NCBI GenBank assembly: GCA_963721115.1
Contig: CAVRIA010000004.1
Location: 744,001-808,000 of the forward strand
DNA length: 64,000 nucleotides
Origin: CAVRIA01 sp963721115
GTDB taxonomy: Bacteria; Desulfobacterota; Binatia; HRBIN30; CADEER01
Direction of reading: 5' to 3'
This document shows, in pieces, positions 27,110 to 35,869 of this stretch (within the stretch, counting starts at the first letter, position 1; every line of letters starts with the position of its first letter). The notes under the pieces were generated by a model. That model made no database searches. It had not been told where the DNA came from and saw only the letters and a program-made list of their open reading frames with translations. Both the position numbers and the translations under genes were made by a program.

Positions 27110-27136
27110 CCCTCGCAGGGACGCCTATTGCCACAA

Positions 27137-27334
27137 ATGGTGGCGGTAATCGACTGGGCAAAAGGGAGACGCGGCGCACTTGCGAAGAAGGCTGCCAAGG
27201 CATCGGAGCTGCAGCGGATTTTAGAACCGGAGCTGGCAGGGCATTTACCGGATTCGAAGTCCGTGAACGCGGCGCTACACGCCTTGCTCGCTCCCGATCC
27301 TACTTGGCGCCGGGCTCAAGGGGAACCGATTTGA
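27137..27334 (+). CDS. partial duplicate of the BrnT-linked antitoxin-like gene
   Basis: A 65-residue frame whose first 54 codons repeat the antitoxin at 27797-28039, starting at the DWAKGRRGALAKKAAKASEL part. The DNA match spans 27152-27299 against 27848-27995 with about three mismatches in 148 bases. The start of the antitoxin (RKTERRELPEGHV) is missing and the end differs (PTWRRAQGEPI). No toxin gene precedes it. It could be a recent duplicate relic or a solitary short antitoxin. It diverges from the membrane protein gene, 27 bases away. Confidence 0.5.
   Translation: MVAVIDWAKGRRGALAKKAAKASELQRILEPELAGHLPDSKSVNAALHALLAPDPTWRRAQGEPI
27152..27299 (+). repeat. 148-bp direct repeat, copy A
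   Basis: About 98% identical to 27848-27995 in the same orientation. Differences seen are GCAGCGG/GCTGCGG, TTTACC/TTTTCC and CTCCCG/CTCTCG. The sequence from 27335 to 27519 between the repeat and the BrnT-like gene holds nothing recognisable. Confidence 0.9.
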
Positions 27335-27519
27335 TCGTGGTGGACGTGGAGGAACGTGGAGGCGGCCGTGCACAAGGTTCGGAGGGAGCGTCACAGCGCG
27401 CAGGTCGCCGGCCGCGAGCCGTCGCTGACACGGTGTCGTCGTGTCGGCGCTTTCCCTTCGGTAGCGTCCCCGCAGGCGACTGTTGACCACTCCACCTCAA
27501 ATGAGGAAAGACTTCGGAC

Positions 27520-27810
27520 ATGGCCACGGTCGTGTTCGGGGACTTCGAATGGGACGATCGAAAGGCCGCGTCGAACCTGAAGAAGCATGGGGTGTCTTTC
27601 GAAGAAGCAATCACTGCACTTGCCGATCCGCGGGCACTGACCGTGCCGGATCTCGTTGAAGACGACCATTGGGCAACGATCGGCATGTCCGCCTTCTTGA
27701 AGGTGCTGTTTGTCGTTCACACGGAGAGCCTTCCACGGAATCGAGTTCGCATCATCAGCGCTCGCAAGGCCTCCCGGACGCAAAGGAGAAAGTACGATGA
27801 GGAAAACTGA
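27520..27810 (+). CDS. brnT: BrnT-family ribonuclease toxin
   Basis: A 96-residue RelE-fold toxin of the BrnT type: FEWDDRKAASNLKKHGVSFE, EEAITALADPRAL, HWATIGMSAFLKVLFVVHT and the C-terminal RVRIISARKASRTQRRKYDE. BrnT cleaves RNA and is held by a DNA-binding antitoxin encoded just downstream. The family features are complete, so it may be active. It overlaps the downstream gene by 14 bases. Confidence 0.88.
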   Translation: MATVVFGDFEWDDRKAASNLKKHGVSFEEAITALADPRALTVPDLVEDDHWATIGMSAFLKVLFVVHTESLPRNRVRIISARKASRTQRRKYDEEN

Positions 27811-28039
27811 GCGCCGCGAGTTACCGGAAGGCCACGTCGATCGGTATGACTGGGCAAAAGGGAGACGCGGCGCACTTGCGAAGAAGGCTGCCAAGGCATC
27901 GGAGCTGCTGCGGATTTTAGAACCGGAGCTGGCAGGGCATTTTCCGGATTCGAAGTCCGTGAACGCGGCGCTACACGCCTTGCTCGCTCTCGATCAAGCG
28001 TTGCATGGGCGAAAGGGGAAACGCCACGCGGCAGCGTAG
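27797..28039 (+). CDS. putative antitoxin of the BrnT-like toxin (not canonical BrnA)
   Basis: An 80-residue basic protein starting in the end of brnT, with an AAGGAGAA site 9 bases before the ATG. It contains DWAKGRRGALAKKAAKASEL, LRILEPELAGHFPDSKSVNA and ALHALLALDQA. The segment FPDSKSVNAALHALL looks like the ribbon-helix-helix end of BrnA-type antitoxins, but the N-terminal part differs from BrnA as I know it. Position and coupling make an antitoxin role likely. The central part is duplicated at 27152-27299. Confidence 0.65.
   Translation: MRKTERRELPEGHVDRYDWAKGRRGALAKKAAKASELLRILEPELAGHFPDSKSVNAALHALLALDQALHGRKGKRHAAA
27848..27995 (+). repeat. 148-bp direct repeat, copy B
   Basis: Partner of the copy at 27152-27299. 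It lies wholly inside the putative antitoxin gene. Confidence 0.9.
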
Positions 28040-28084
28040 AGAGCAACGAGGACGCTGGAAGTCAGGGCAAGCGTCCTGTCCCGA

Positions 28085-28150
28085 CTGGTTGTTCGTCGTT
28101 GGTTTCGGGAGCCCCAACCACAACTCAACAACCGACAACGCAACAACCCG
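28085..28150. repeat. GTTGG/CCAAC-rich inverted repeat before aguB
   Basis: GGTTGTTCGTCGTTGGTTT is followed by CCAACCACAACTCAACAACC and more CAACA tracts, so the region can fold back on itself. The motif resembles the tracts near 12560 and 12785. Confidence 0.5.
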
Positions 28151-28200
28151 CCCGCGAGCCCTGCTGGAAGCCGCGAACCGGCCGGGTTATGGTGACCTTC

Positions 28201-29070
28201 ATGGGCGCGCAGAAGGTCGCGATCGGTCTGGTGCAGATGCGCTGCGGGACGGATCCGCAGGCGAATCTGGCCAAGGCGGTGGACGGCGTCGGAGAGGCGG
28301 CGCGGCGCGGGGCGCGCATCGTCTGCCTACAGGAGCTCTTTCGCTCGCCGTACTTCTGCCAGAAGGAGGATCCGGCGATCTTCGCGCTGGCGGAGCCGAT
28401 TCCCGGGCCGAGCACCGAGGCGCTGGGCGCCGCCGCCGCCCGCTGCGGCGTGGTCGTCGTGGCCTCTCTCTTCGAGAAGCGCGCCGAAGGCGTCTATCAC
28501 AATACCGCGGTCGCCCTCGACAGCGACGGGTCGGTGGCCGGGCTGTATCGAAAGATGCACATCCCCGACGATCCGCTCTACTACGAGAAATACTACTTCA
28601 CGCCGGGCGACCTGGGCTTCCGCACCCTGCGCACGCGCGTGGCGCCGATCGGGATGCTGGTGTGCTGGGATCAATGGTTTCCGGAGGCGGCGCGCCTGAC
28701 CGCGCTGAGCGGCGCCGAGATCCTCTTCTACCCCACCGCGATCGGCTGGCATCCGAGCGAAAAGGCGGAGCACGGCGCCTCGCAGCACGCGGCGTGGGAG
28801 ACGATTCAGCGCGGCCACGCGATCGCCAACGGCGTCTTCGTCGCGGCGGTGAACCGGGTCGGCACGGAGGGCGATCTCGAGTTCTGGGGCGCCTCGTTCG
28901 TCTGCGATCCCTTCGGCAACGTCATCGCGCGCGCCAGCCACGATCGCGAGGAGGTGCTGCTCGCCGAATGCGACCTCGGCAAGATCGCCGACACGCGCCG
29001 CCACTGGCCCTTTCTGCGCGACCGCCGCATCGACGCGTACGACGGCCTGTGCAAGCGCTACCTCGACTGA
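28201..29070 (+). CDS. aguB: N-carbamoylputrescine amidase
   Basis: A 289-residue carbon-nitrogen hydrolase that splits N-carbamoylputrescine to putrescine, ammonia and CO2. The catalytic Glu (VCLQELFRSPYFCQ), Lys (GLYRKMHIPDDP) and Cys (LVCWDQWFPEAARL) are all visible, as are YYEKYYFTPGD and the C-terminal HWPFLRDRRIDAYDGL. The length is normal. ATG 28201 is preferred, with 28189 an alternative. It lies directly upstream of agmatine deiminase, its pathway partner. Confidence 0.9.
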   Translation: MGAQKVAIGLVQMRCGTDPQANLAKAVDGVGEAARRGARIVCLQELFRSPYFCQKEDPAIFALAEPIPGPSTEALGAAAARCGVVVVASLFEKRAEGVYHNTAVALDSDGSVAGLYRKMHIPDDPLYYEKYYFTPGDLGFRTLRTRVAPIGMLVCWDQWFPEAARLTALSGAEILFYPTAIGWHPSEKAEHGASQHAAWETIQRGHAIANGVFVAAVNRVGTEGDLEFWGASFVCDPFGNVIARASHDREEVLLAECDLGKIADTRRHWPFLRDRRIDAYDGLCKRYLD

Positions 29071-29102
29071 CGGCGCGCCCGCTTCCGCCACCGCGCATCG
29101 CC

Positions 29103-30210
29103 ATGAGCGACGTCCCGCACACTCCCGCCGCCGGCACCCCGGCCGCGCTCGGCTACCGCATGCCGGCGGAGTGGGAGCCGCACGCGGGGACCTGGCTGTC
29201 GTGGCCGCACAAGGAGGACTCCTGGCCCGGCGTGCTGGCGAGCATCCCTCCGATCTGGGTGGAGATCGTGCGCGCCCTGACGCCGGGCGAGCCGGTGCAC
29301 ATTCTGGTCAACGACCGCGCTCCCGCCGCGCGCGTCCGTTCGCTGCTGGAGGGCGCCGGCGTGGCGATGCACAACGTGCGCCTGCACGAGGTGCCGACCG
29401 ACGACGCGTGGATGCGCGACCACGGACCGGTCTTCGTCACCCGCCGCTCGCAGGTAGGTAGCCGAGCTGGCGGCGGTCGACTGGAAGTACAACGCCTGGG
29501 GAGGGAAGTATCCGCCGTGGGACGACGACGACCGGGTGCCGCGCCGCGTGGCGGAGATCCTCGACGTCCCCCGCTTCGAGCCCGGCATCGTCCTCGAGGG
29601 CGGCTCGATCGACGTCAACGGCCGCGGCAGCCTGCTGACCACCGAGGCCTGCCTGCTCCATCCGAACCGCAACCCGCACCTGCGCCGCGGGCAGATCGAG
29701 GCGCTTCTGCGCGACTACCTGGGCGTGCGCAACGTCCTCTGGCTCGGCGACGGCATCGCCGGCGACGACACGGACGGACACGTCGACGACCTGGCGCGCT
29801 TCGTCGAGCCGGATCGAGTGGTGACCGTGCTGGAGGACGACCCGCGCGACGCCAACTACGATCTCCTGCAGGAGAACTACCGGCGCCTGCGCGAGATGCG
29901 CGACGAGCGCGGGCGCCCCCTGCGCGTGGCGACGCTGCCGATGCCGTCCCCGGTGTACCACGAGGACACGCGCCTGCCCGCCAGCTACGCCAACTTCTAC
30001 ATCGGCAACGCGGCCGTCCTGGTGCCGACCTTCGGCGACCGCAAGGACGAAGCGGCGCTGGCGGTCCTGCAGTCGCTCTTCCCGACCCGGCGGATGGTCG
30101 GAATCAACGCCGTCGACATGGTATGGGGCCTGGGCGCGTTTCACTGCGTCACCCAGCAACAGCCGGTGGCGCGCGCCGGCGGCGCCGCCCGGAAAGGTGC
30201 AGCGACATGA
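29103..30210 (+). CDS. aguA: agmatine deiminase (frame broken by a 4-base duplication)
   Basis: Converts agmatine to N-carbamoylputrescine, the substrate of the upstream enzyme. The first frame has MPAEWEPHAGTWLSWPHKED and DDAWMRDHGPVFVTRRS. After about 29457 the protein continues in another frame with ELAAVDWKYNAWGGKYPPWD, LEGGSIDVNGRGSLLTT, GDDTDGHVDDLARF and NFYIGNAAVLVPTFGD. The break is a tandem GGTA at 29453-29460. Removing one copy gives a 367-residue enzyme of normal length with all catalytic residues. Its stop overlaps the next small gene (ATGA). Confidence 0.88.
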
Positions 30211-30421
30211 GCCTGATCACCGTCCACAAGATCCTGATTTCGACCGCCATCGTCTTCTTTCTCTTTTTCGGGCTGTGGGAGCTCGACGGCGCGCGCGCGG
30301 CGGCGGCGCGGGCGCCGTCGTGCGCGGCGTCGCGGCGCTCGCCGTCGCGGTCGGCTTCGCGCTCTACCTGCGCACCGTGAAGCCGCTCAAGGGCGACGCG
30401 AAGCCCGGCGGGGGGCGCTGA
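30207..30421 (+). CDS. small two-helix membrane protein, frame disrupted
   Basis: The start overlaps the aguA stop. The first frame encodes a clear membrane helix (ILISTAIVFFLFFGLWEL). After the GCG-rich run near 30290 a second frame gives another helix (VVRGVAALAVAVGFALYL) and the tail RTVKPLKGDAKPGGGR. An indel of one or two bases in the GCGCGCGCGCGG run is the likely cause. Together the halves make a protein of about 71 residues with no family recognised. It may be co-translated with the polyamine genes. Confidence 0.55.
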
Positions 30422-30451
30422 GCCGCCGCAGCTCCGGCAGGAGGCGCATCG

Positions 30452-31139
30452 ATGGGACACACCGCGATTCTCGGCGGGACGGGACCGGAGGGAATGGGCC
30501 TCGCTCTTCGCCTGGCGCTGTGCGGCGACGAGATCGTCATCGGCTCGCGCCGCGCCGAGCGCGCGGCGGCGGCGGCGGCGAAGGCGGTGCAGCGGCTCGG
30601 CGACGCGGGCGGCGCCGCCAACGTCCGGGGGGCGGAGAACGCCGCCGCGGTCGACGGGGCGGAGGTGGTGGTGCTGGCCTTTCCGTACGCCGGCGTCGCG
30701 GAGACCGTGCCTCCGCTGGCCGCGCAGCTGGCCGGGAAGCTGGTGGTCGACGTGGTCAACCCGCTCGTTCTGAAGGACGGGATCTTTCGCGTCGAGCCGC
30801 CGCCGGCCGGCTCGGCGGCGGAGGAGATCCAACGCTTGCTGCCGCAGAGCCGCGTCGTCGGCGCCTTCAAGAACGAGAGCGCCCAGGAGCTGCAGCGCAT
30901 CGAGGAGCCGCTGCGCGGCGACGTGCTCGATCTGCGGCGAGGACCCGCGCGCCCGCGCCGAGGTGATGCGACTGGCCGGGCGCATCGCCGACGTGCGCCC
31001 GGTCGACGCCGGGTCGCTGATCAACGCGCGTTTTCTCGAGGGCATCACGGCTCTGTTGCTCAACCTGAACCGGCGCCACCATGCGGTGACGTCCATCCAG
31101 ATCCTCGGCCTGCCGGACGGCGCGCCGCGCCGCGCCTGA
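30452..31139 (+). CDS. F420:NADP oxidoreductase (frame broken by one base)
   Basis: Moves hydride between NADPH and coenzyme F420. The N-terminal Rossmann motif is IGG-like (AILGGTGPEGMGLALRLAL) with the NADP-binding GSRRAERA following. VVDVVNPLVLKDG and AFKNESAQELQ are typical of the Fno/NpdG family. At about 30930 an extra G in CTCGATCTG shifts the frame. The continuation is ICGEDPRARAEVMRLAGRI, DAGSLINARFLEGITALLLN and TSIQILGLPDG. Removing the base gives 228 residues, the family's usual size. It supports F420 use in this cell. Confidence 0.85.
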
Positions 31140-31514
31140 GCGTCGTCGTCGCCGCCTTGCGCGAGCCCAGCTTCGCACGAGAATTCCTGATGCGGCCCGA
31201 ATTTGTCATTGCCGCGAAAGCGTGCAGGACAGAGCGACGGAAGAGCGACCCGCGGGCTTTCAGCGCGACGTGCGCGCGCTGGACGCAGACGGTCGAGCCG
31301 CGGTCTTCGAAGCGCTTCTGAGCGTGCCGGTGGCGGGCGGATGATCGCTTCGGCGGCCGGGGCGGCGACCGCCGCGAATCCGTCCGGCGGACCCACCCCG
31401 ACTGGGACTATCGTCTCTGGACCGACTGCAACTTGCCGGCCCTCCGCAATCAGGGAGCCTTCGACCGTTCGTGACCTTGCCGCCTCACGCTGTACGGACT
31501 AGGTTAACCCAGTC
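31140..31514. other. intergenic region with no recognised gene
   Basis: This 375-base stretch between the F420 oxidoreductase and the antitoxin holds no convincing gene on either strand. Its composition is more mixed than the surrounding genes, and codon-like bias is absent. I see no tRNA, terminator or clear promoter in it. Confidence 0.5.
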
Positions 31515-31749
31515 ATGAAGCCAATCCCGATCCATCAGGCCAAAGCCGAGCTCTTCGCGTTTGATCCAACGGGCCTGCGATGGGGAGGATGTGGTCATCA
31601 GCCGCGGTCGCGAGCCCGTCGTCCGACTGGTACCGGTCAAGCGGGCGGTACCGGCCCGCAAGTTCGGCACACTGCGTGGCAAGCTCACGGTCGACGAAAG
31701 CTTCTTCGAGCCTCTGCCGGAGGATGAGATCGCCGCCTGGGAGAAGTGA
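31515..31749 (+). pseudogene. Phd/YefM-type antitoxin, one-base insertion
   Basis: The gene starts MKPIPIHQAKAEL and, one base later in another frame, continues LSRLIQRACDGEDVVISRGR and EPVVRLVPVKR. This gives a normal prevent-host-death antitoxin of 77 residues ending near EDEIAAWEK. The extra T lies in CTCTTCGCG at about 31554. As written, the ATG frame encodes nonsense after residue 13. It lies 3 bases upstream of the PIN toxin gene, so the pair forms a typical operon. Confidence 0.8.
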
Positions 31750-31752
31750 GCG

Positions 31753-32141
31753 ATGCGCTTGCTCCTGGACACGCACGCATTTCTCTGGTGGCTGGAAGGA
31801 AACCGTCGCCTGTCGCGAAAGGCGCGCGATGCCATCTCCGACATCTCCGCAACGGTATTTGTCAGTGCGGCGACGGCATGGGAGATCACCACGAAGTTTC
31901 GGCTCGGGAAATTGCCCGGCGCGGCGATCGTCGCCAACGACGTCGCCGGCGCCGTGGCGTCGCAATCGTTCACCCCCCTGCCCATCTCGATCGTCCATGC
32001 GCAGCGTGCCGGCGGGCTCGCCGGAGAACATCGCGACCCGTTCGATCGAATGCTCATCGCCCAAGCGCTGAGTGAAAACCTTGCACTGGTTGCCATTGAG
32101 GCGCATTCTTCGACGGCTACGGAGTTGATCGGCTCTGGTAG
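31753..32141 (+). CDS. PIN-domain toxin (VapC-like), tail frame-shifted
   Basis: A ribonuclease toxin starting MRLLLDTHAFLWWLEGNRRL with the first catalytic Asp. ATAWEITTKFRLGKLP carries the acidic site, and GEHRDPFDRMLIAQAL the third and fourth acidic positions. Near the end the usual FDGYGVDRLW tail appears only in another frame after position 32109, ending at TAG 32139. In the frame as written the tail is STATELIGSGSGSPYSWSR and stops at 32169. A single lost T in CATTCTTTCGAC would explain it. The catalytic core is intact. Confidence 0.82.
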
Positions 32142-32465
32142 CGGAAGTCCGTACAGCTGGAGTCGTTGAACGGAACGGCGGATAGTCCGTGCAGTCCCGA
32201 ACTGGCGTCTCGAAGTCCGCGCCCAAGTGCTGAGAATGACGATGGACTTTCGACGGGCTCGAGGGCGAGTGGAAAGTCCCTGAATCGGCCGGCGCTACTC
32301 TTCCTTCGCCTGTGGAAGTCCGGCTTTCGCGGGCATGACGGTTGACTCCGTGTGCCGGTGGAGCGAATCCCATCATCAGTGTCGAAGCCGTGCTCAGTCA
32401 TCTAATGACCGCGATCGGCGCAAGAGTCGGGTCTGGTCTTTCGCCTTTCCGAAGGGCGCCTGCAC
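32142..32465. other. intergenic region with no recognised gene
   Basis: About 320 bases between the toxin and the GH36 gene, less GC-rich than the flanks. The frame of the GH36 gene is open back to 32409 and reads LVFRLSEGRLHVV just before the chosen start. The true N-terminus of that enzyme may therefore lie here, or its first codons may have been lost. Confidence 0.45.
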
Positions 32466-34403
32466 GTGGTGGCCGCGGGCGTCGAACGGGTCGAGATCCG
32501 CGGCGCCACGGTCGCCGTCGGCGTGCGGCGCGGCGCCCGCACCGTGTCGCTGCCGGCCGAGCGGCTGGAGGAGGAGGGGACGGGCTGGAGCGCGTCGTGG
32601 CCGGAGTTGGGCCTGCGCGTGCAGCTGCGGCTGCAGTCGGTCGGCGGCGCGCTTCTCCTGCACGCGACGCTGGAGAATCGGGGCGCGGCGCCGCTCGCCC
32701 TCGAGGAGGTGACGCCACTGTACGTCGCGGCGCCGGGCGAGGTGCGGGTCGGCGCCGGCGCCGACCGCTGGTCCGTGTTCCGCAACGGCTACCAGTCGTG
32801 GAGCGGTACGCGGGCCTACCGGGGCGGCGAGTCGGACGCCGACCCCTGGTGGCGCTTCTTGCGCACGATCCACACCGACGTTCGCCACCGCGCCTCCGGG
32901 AAGCCGGGCGCGCAGCGCTCCGACCTGTTCACGGTGATCAAGAACCTGCGCTCGGGCGAGGCGCTCTGCCTCGGCTTCATGCGCACCGGCGAGGCATTCG
33001 GCGCGGTGGCGGTGGAGAGCGTGAAGAAGGGCTTCCACTCGCTGCGCGCGTCGCTCGATCTCGACGGGGTGGAGCTGCAGCCGGGCGAGCGCTTGACGCT
33101 GGCTCCGCTGTGGATCTCCGCCGGCTTCGACGAGCACGCCCTGCTGGCGGCGTACGCGGCGGCGCTCGGGGCCGAGATGGGCGCCCGGGTGGGGAAGCGG
33201 GTGCCGGTCGGCTGGTGCTCGTGGTACTACTACTTCGATCGCGTCCGCGAAGAGGATGTCCTGCGCAACCTCGAGTCCCTCGCCGAGCTGCGCCCGCGCC
33301 TGCCCTGCGACTACGTGATGATCGACGACGGCTACGAGCCGGCGATCGGCGACTGGCTCGACGCCAACCGCAAGTTTCCGCACGGTATGGCGTGGCTGGC
33401 GGAGCGCATCCGCGAGCGCGGCTTCGACGCCGGCATCTGGCTGGCGCCCTTCTTGGCGCGCCGGGAGTCGCGCCTGCTCGCCGAGCATCCGGGCTGGTTC
33501 GTCCGCACTCCGGCCGGCAGCCTGACCAACGCCGTGTGGAACCCGGTGTGGAGCCTGCGCGGCTCGGCGTACGCGCTCGATACGACGCATCCCGAGGTGC
33601 TGGAGTGGCTGCGGGAGGTGGCGCGCACGCTGGCGCGCGACTGGGGATACCGGGTGTTGAAGCTCGACTTCCTGTTCGCCGCCGCCCTGCCGGGCGTGCG
33701 GCACGACCGCCGCGCGACGCGGGCGCAGGCGCTGCGGCGCGGGCTCGAGGCCATCCGCGCCGGGGCCGGCGAGGACGTCTTCCTGCTCGGCTGCGGTTGC
33801 CCGCTCGGCCCGGCGGTCGGCGTCGTCGACGGCATGCGTATCGGTCCCGACGTGGCGCCGTACTGGCACAACTGGTTGAGCCACGGACCGCTGCGCGGCC
33901 GCCACGGCGTGGCGACGGAGAACGCCATCCGCAACTCGCTGACGCGGTCGTTCCTGCACCGCCGGCTGTGGCACAACGACCCCGACTGTCTGACGGTGCG
34001 CGCCGATCGCACCCGGCTCGACGCGGACGAGGTGCGCTCGCTGGCCGCCGTGGTCGCGTTGACGGACGGCATGTTCGTGCTCAGCGACCGCATGGACCGG
34101 CTGGCCCCGGATCGCCTGGCGCTGCTCGAGCAGGCGCTGCGCCTGCGCGGCGGGCGGGCGCGCGCCGTCGACCTGTTCGAGAGCGACATCCCCGAGCTGC
34201 TGCTCTGCGAGCGCCCCGGGGAACGCCTCCTCGCCGTGTTCAACTTCTCCGATCACCCGGTCACCCGGAGCGTCGACCTCGGCCGCTTCGGCGTCCGCGC
34301 CGGCACGGCCAGCGAGCTGTGGAGCGGTGCCGAGCTGGCGGTGCTGGACGGCTGGCTGCGCCTGCAGATTCCCGCCCACGGCAATTGCCTGTTGCGCCTG
34401 TAG
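32466..34403 (+). CDS. GH36-family alpha-galactosidase-like glycoside hydrolase
   Basis: A 645-residue enzyme with a beta-sandwich N-domain and a (beta/alpha)8 catalytic barrel. Visible features are FRNGYQSWSGTRAY, VPVGWCSWYYYFDRV, YVMIDDGYEPAIGDWL, GIWLAPFLA, the likely nucleophile Asp in YRVLKLDFLFAAAL, and the likely acid/base Asp in GMRIGPDVAPYW. It should cleave terminal alpha-galactosides or related sugars. No signal peptide is visible, so it is probably cytoplasmic. The GTG start is provisional, because the frame stays open 57 bases upstream. Confidence 0.85.
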   Translation: MVAAGVERVEIRGATVAVGVRRGARTVSLPAERLEEEGTGWSASWPELGLRVQLRLQSVGGALLLHATLENRGAAPLALEEVTPLYVAAPGEVRVGAGADRWSVFRNGYQSWSGTRAYRGGESDADPWWRFLRTIHTDVRHRASGKPGAQRSDLFTVIKNLRSGEALCLGFMRTGEAFGAVAVESVKKGFHSLRASLDLDGVELQPGERLTLAPLWISAGFDEHALLAAYAAALGAEMGARVGKRVPVGWCSWYYYFDRVREEDVLRNLESLAELRPRLPCDYVMIDDGYEPAIGDWLDANRKFPHGMAWLAERIRERGFDAGIWLAPFLARRESRLLAEHPGWFVRTPAGSLTNAVWNPVWSLRGSAYALDTTHPEVLEWLREVARTLARDWGYRVLKLDFLFAAALPGVRHDRRATRAQALRRGLEAIRAGAGEDVFLLGCGCPLGPAVGVVDGMRIGPDVAPYWHNWLSHGPLRGRHGVATENAIRNSLTRSFLHRRLWHNDPDCLTVRADRTRLDADEVRSLAAVVALTDGMFVLSDRMDRLAPDRLALLEQALRLRGGRARAVDLFESDIPELLLCERPGERLLAVFNFSDHPVTRSVDLGRFGVRAGTASELWSGAELAVLDGWLRLQIPAHGNCLLRL

Positions 34404-34553
34404 GGCGCCGGTTCCGACCGCGCCTTGCCCCGGACGGCGAGAAGGTGTTACGGACCCTCACTGCCCGATGGTTTGGCGCGTCCGACCCGGTCCCTGTCTG
34501 CTCGAAGGCGTCCTACTCGACAAAGGCGAAATGACGTGGGCGATGCCGAGGTG

Positions 34554-35831
34554 ATGGACGTCGCCACCTTGCGACGGGTCGACCGCTGGGTGGGGGTTCC
34601 GCTCTGCGCGATCCTCACCGCGGTGCGGCGGCTGAGCGCTCCGTTCGCGGGCTCGCCGGGCTCTCCGACGCGGCGCCTCGCCTTCATCAAGCTCGCCGAG
34701 CAGGGCTCGACGGTCATCGCCTGCGACGCCCTGCAGCGCGCCATCGAGATGGTCGGTCGCGAGAACGTGCATTTCGTCGCCTTCGAGGAGAACCGCTTCA
34801 TCCTCGACGTGATGGACGTGATCCCTGCCGAGAACGTGATCACCATCCGCACCGGCGGGTTGCTCGACACGGGTTTGCAGACCTTGGCGGCGATCGCGCG
34901 CCTGCGCCGCCTGGGGATCGACACGGTCGTCGATCTGGAGTTCTTCGCTCGCTCGTCGGCGGTGTTGGGATTCCTGAGCGGCGCCCGACGCCGCGTCGGC
35001 TTCCACCCGTTCGGCGGCGAGGGACCGTATCGGGGCGACCTCATGACGCATCGGCTGCGCTTCAATCCCCACCTGCATACGTCGCAGACGTTCCGGCTCC
35101 TCGTCGAAGCGCTGCACGCACCGCTCGACCTTTTGCCGACGTTCGATCTGCTGCCGCTCTTTTCGGACCAGGAGCCGCCCCGGTTCGCCCCGGCGAGCGG
35201 CGAGACCGCGCATGTCCGGCAGCTTCTGCGGCGCGCCGCGGGCGGCGATGCCTTGCGGCCGCTGGTGCTCCTGAACCCGAACTGCAGCGACCGGATCCCG
35301 CTGCGCGCCTGGCCCAGCGAGCGCTACGTCGAGCTGGCGCGCCGATTGATCGAGCGCTATCCGGAGGTGCGGGTGGGGCTCAGCGGCGCCCCGGCGGAGG
35401 CGCCGGCGATCGGGGACCTGGTTCGGCAGATCGGATCGGATCGATGCTTCAGCCTCGCCGGTCACACCACCCTGCGCGAGCTGCTGGTCGTCTACACCCT
35501 CGCCGACCTGTTGGTCACCAACGACAGCGGCCCCGCTCACTTCGCGGCGCTGACCGACATCGACGTGATCACCCTGTTCGGGCCGGAGCACCCGAAGCTC
35601 TTTGCGGCCCGCACGCCGCGCAATCACGTCATATGGGCCGGCATCGCCTGCAGCCCCTGCATCAGCGCGCTCAACAACCGCACCTCGGCGTGCGCGAACA
35701 ATCTGTGTATGCAGAACATCGGCGTGGACGGCGTGCTCGCCAAGGCGTGCGAGCTGCTCGATGCGCGTCTGACCGGCGGTCGTCCCCATTCGGAGTCGCG
35801 GCGTGTTCCGCAGCCGGCCAGTACGACCTGA
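34554..35831 (+). CDS. glycosyltransferase family 9 (heptosyltransferase-like)
   Basis: A 425-residue GT-B enzyme resembling LPS heptosyltransferases. Conserved regions include RLAFIKLAEQGSTVIACDAL, the ADP-sugar-side PLVLLNPNCSD, RAWPSERYVELARRL, and FSLAGHTTLRELLVVYTLAD followed by TNDSGPAHFAA. It probably adds a sugar to a surface glycan. The next gene encodes a membrane protein; the two stand 38 bases apart, suggesting a glycan-assembly operon. Confidence 0.85.
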   Translation: MDVATLRRVDRWVGVPLCAILTAVRRLSAPFAGSPGSPTRRLAFIKLAEQGSTVIACDALQRAIEMVGRENVHFVAFEENRFILDVMDVIPAENVITIRTGGLLDTGLQTLAAIARLRRLGIDTVVDLEFFARSSAVLGFLSGARRRVGFHPFGGEGPYRGDLMTHRLRFNPHLHTSQTFRLLVEALHAPLDLLPTFDLLPLFSDQEPPRFAPASGETAHVRQLLRRAAGGDALRPLVLLNPNCSDRIPLRAWPSERYVELARRLIERYPEVRVGLSGAPAEAPAIGDLVRQIGSDRCFSLAGHTTLRELLVVYTLADLLVTNDSGPAHFAALTDIDVITLFGPEHPKLFAARTPRNHVIWAGIACSPCISALNNRTSACANNLCMQNIGVDGVLAKACELLDARLTGGRPHSESRRVPQPASTT

Positions 35832-35869
35832 GCGGCGCGCGCCGGGCCGGCGAGAGTCCGGCGGAGGGC

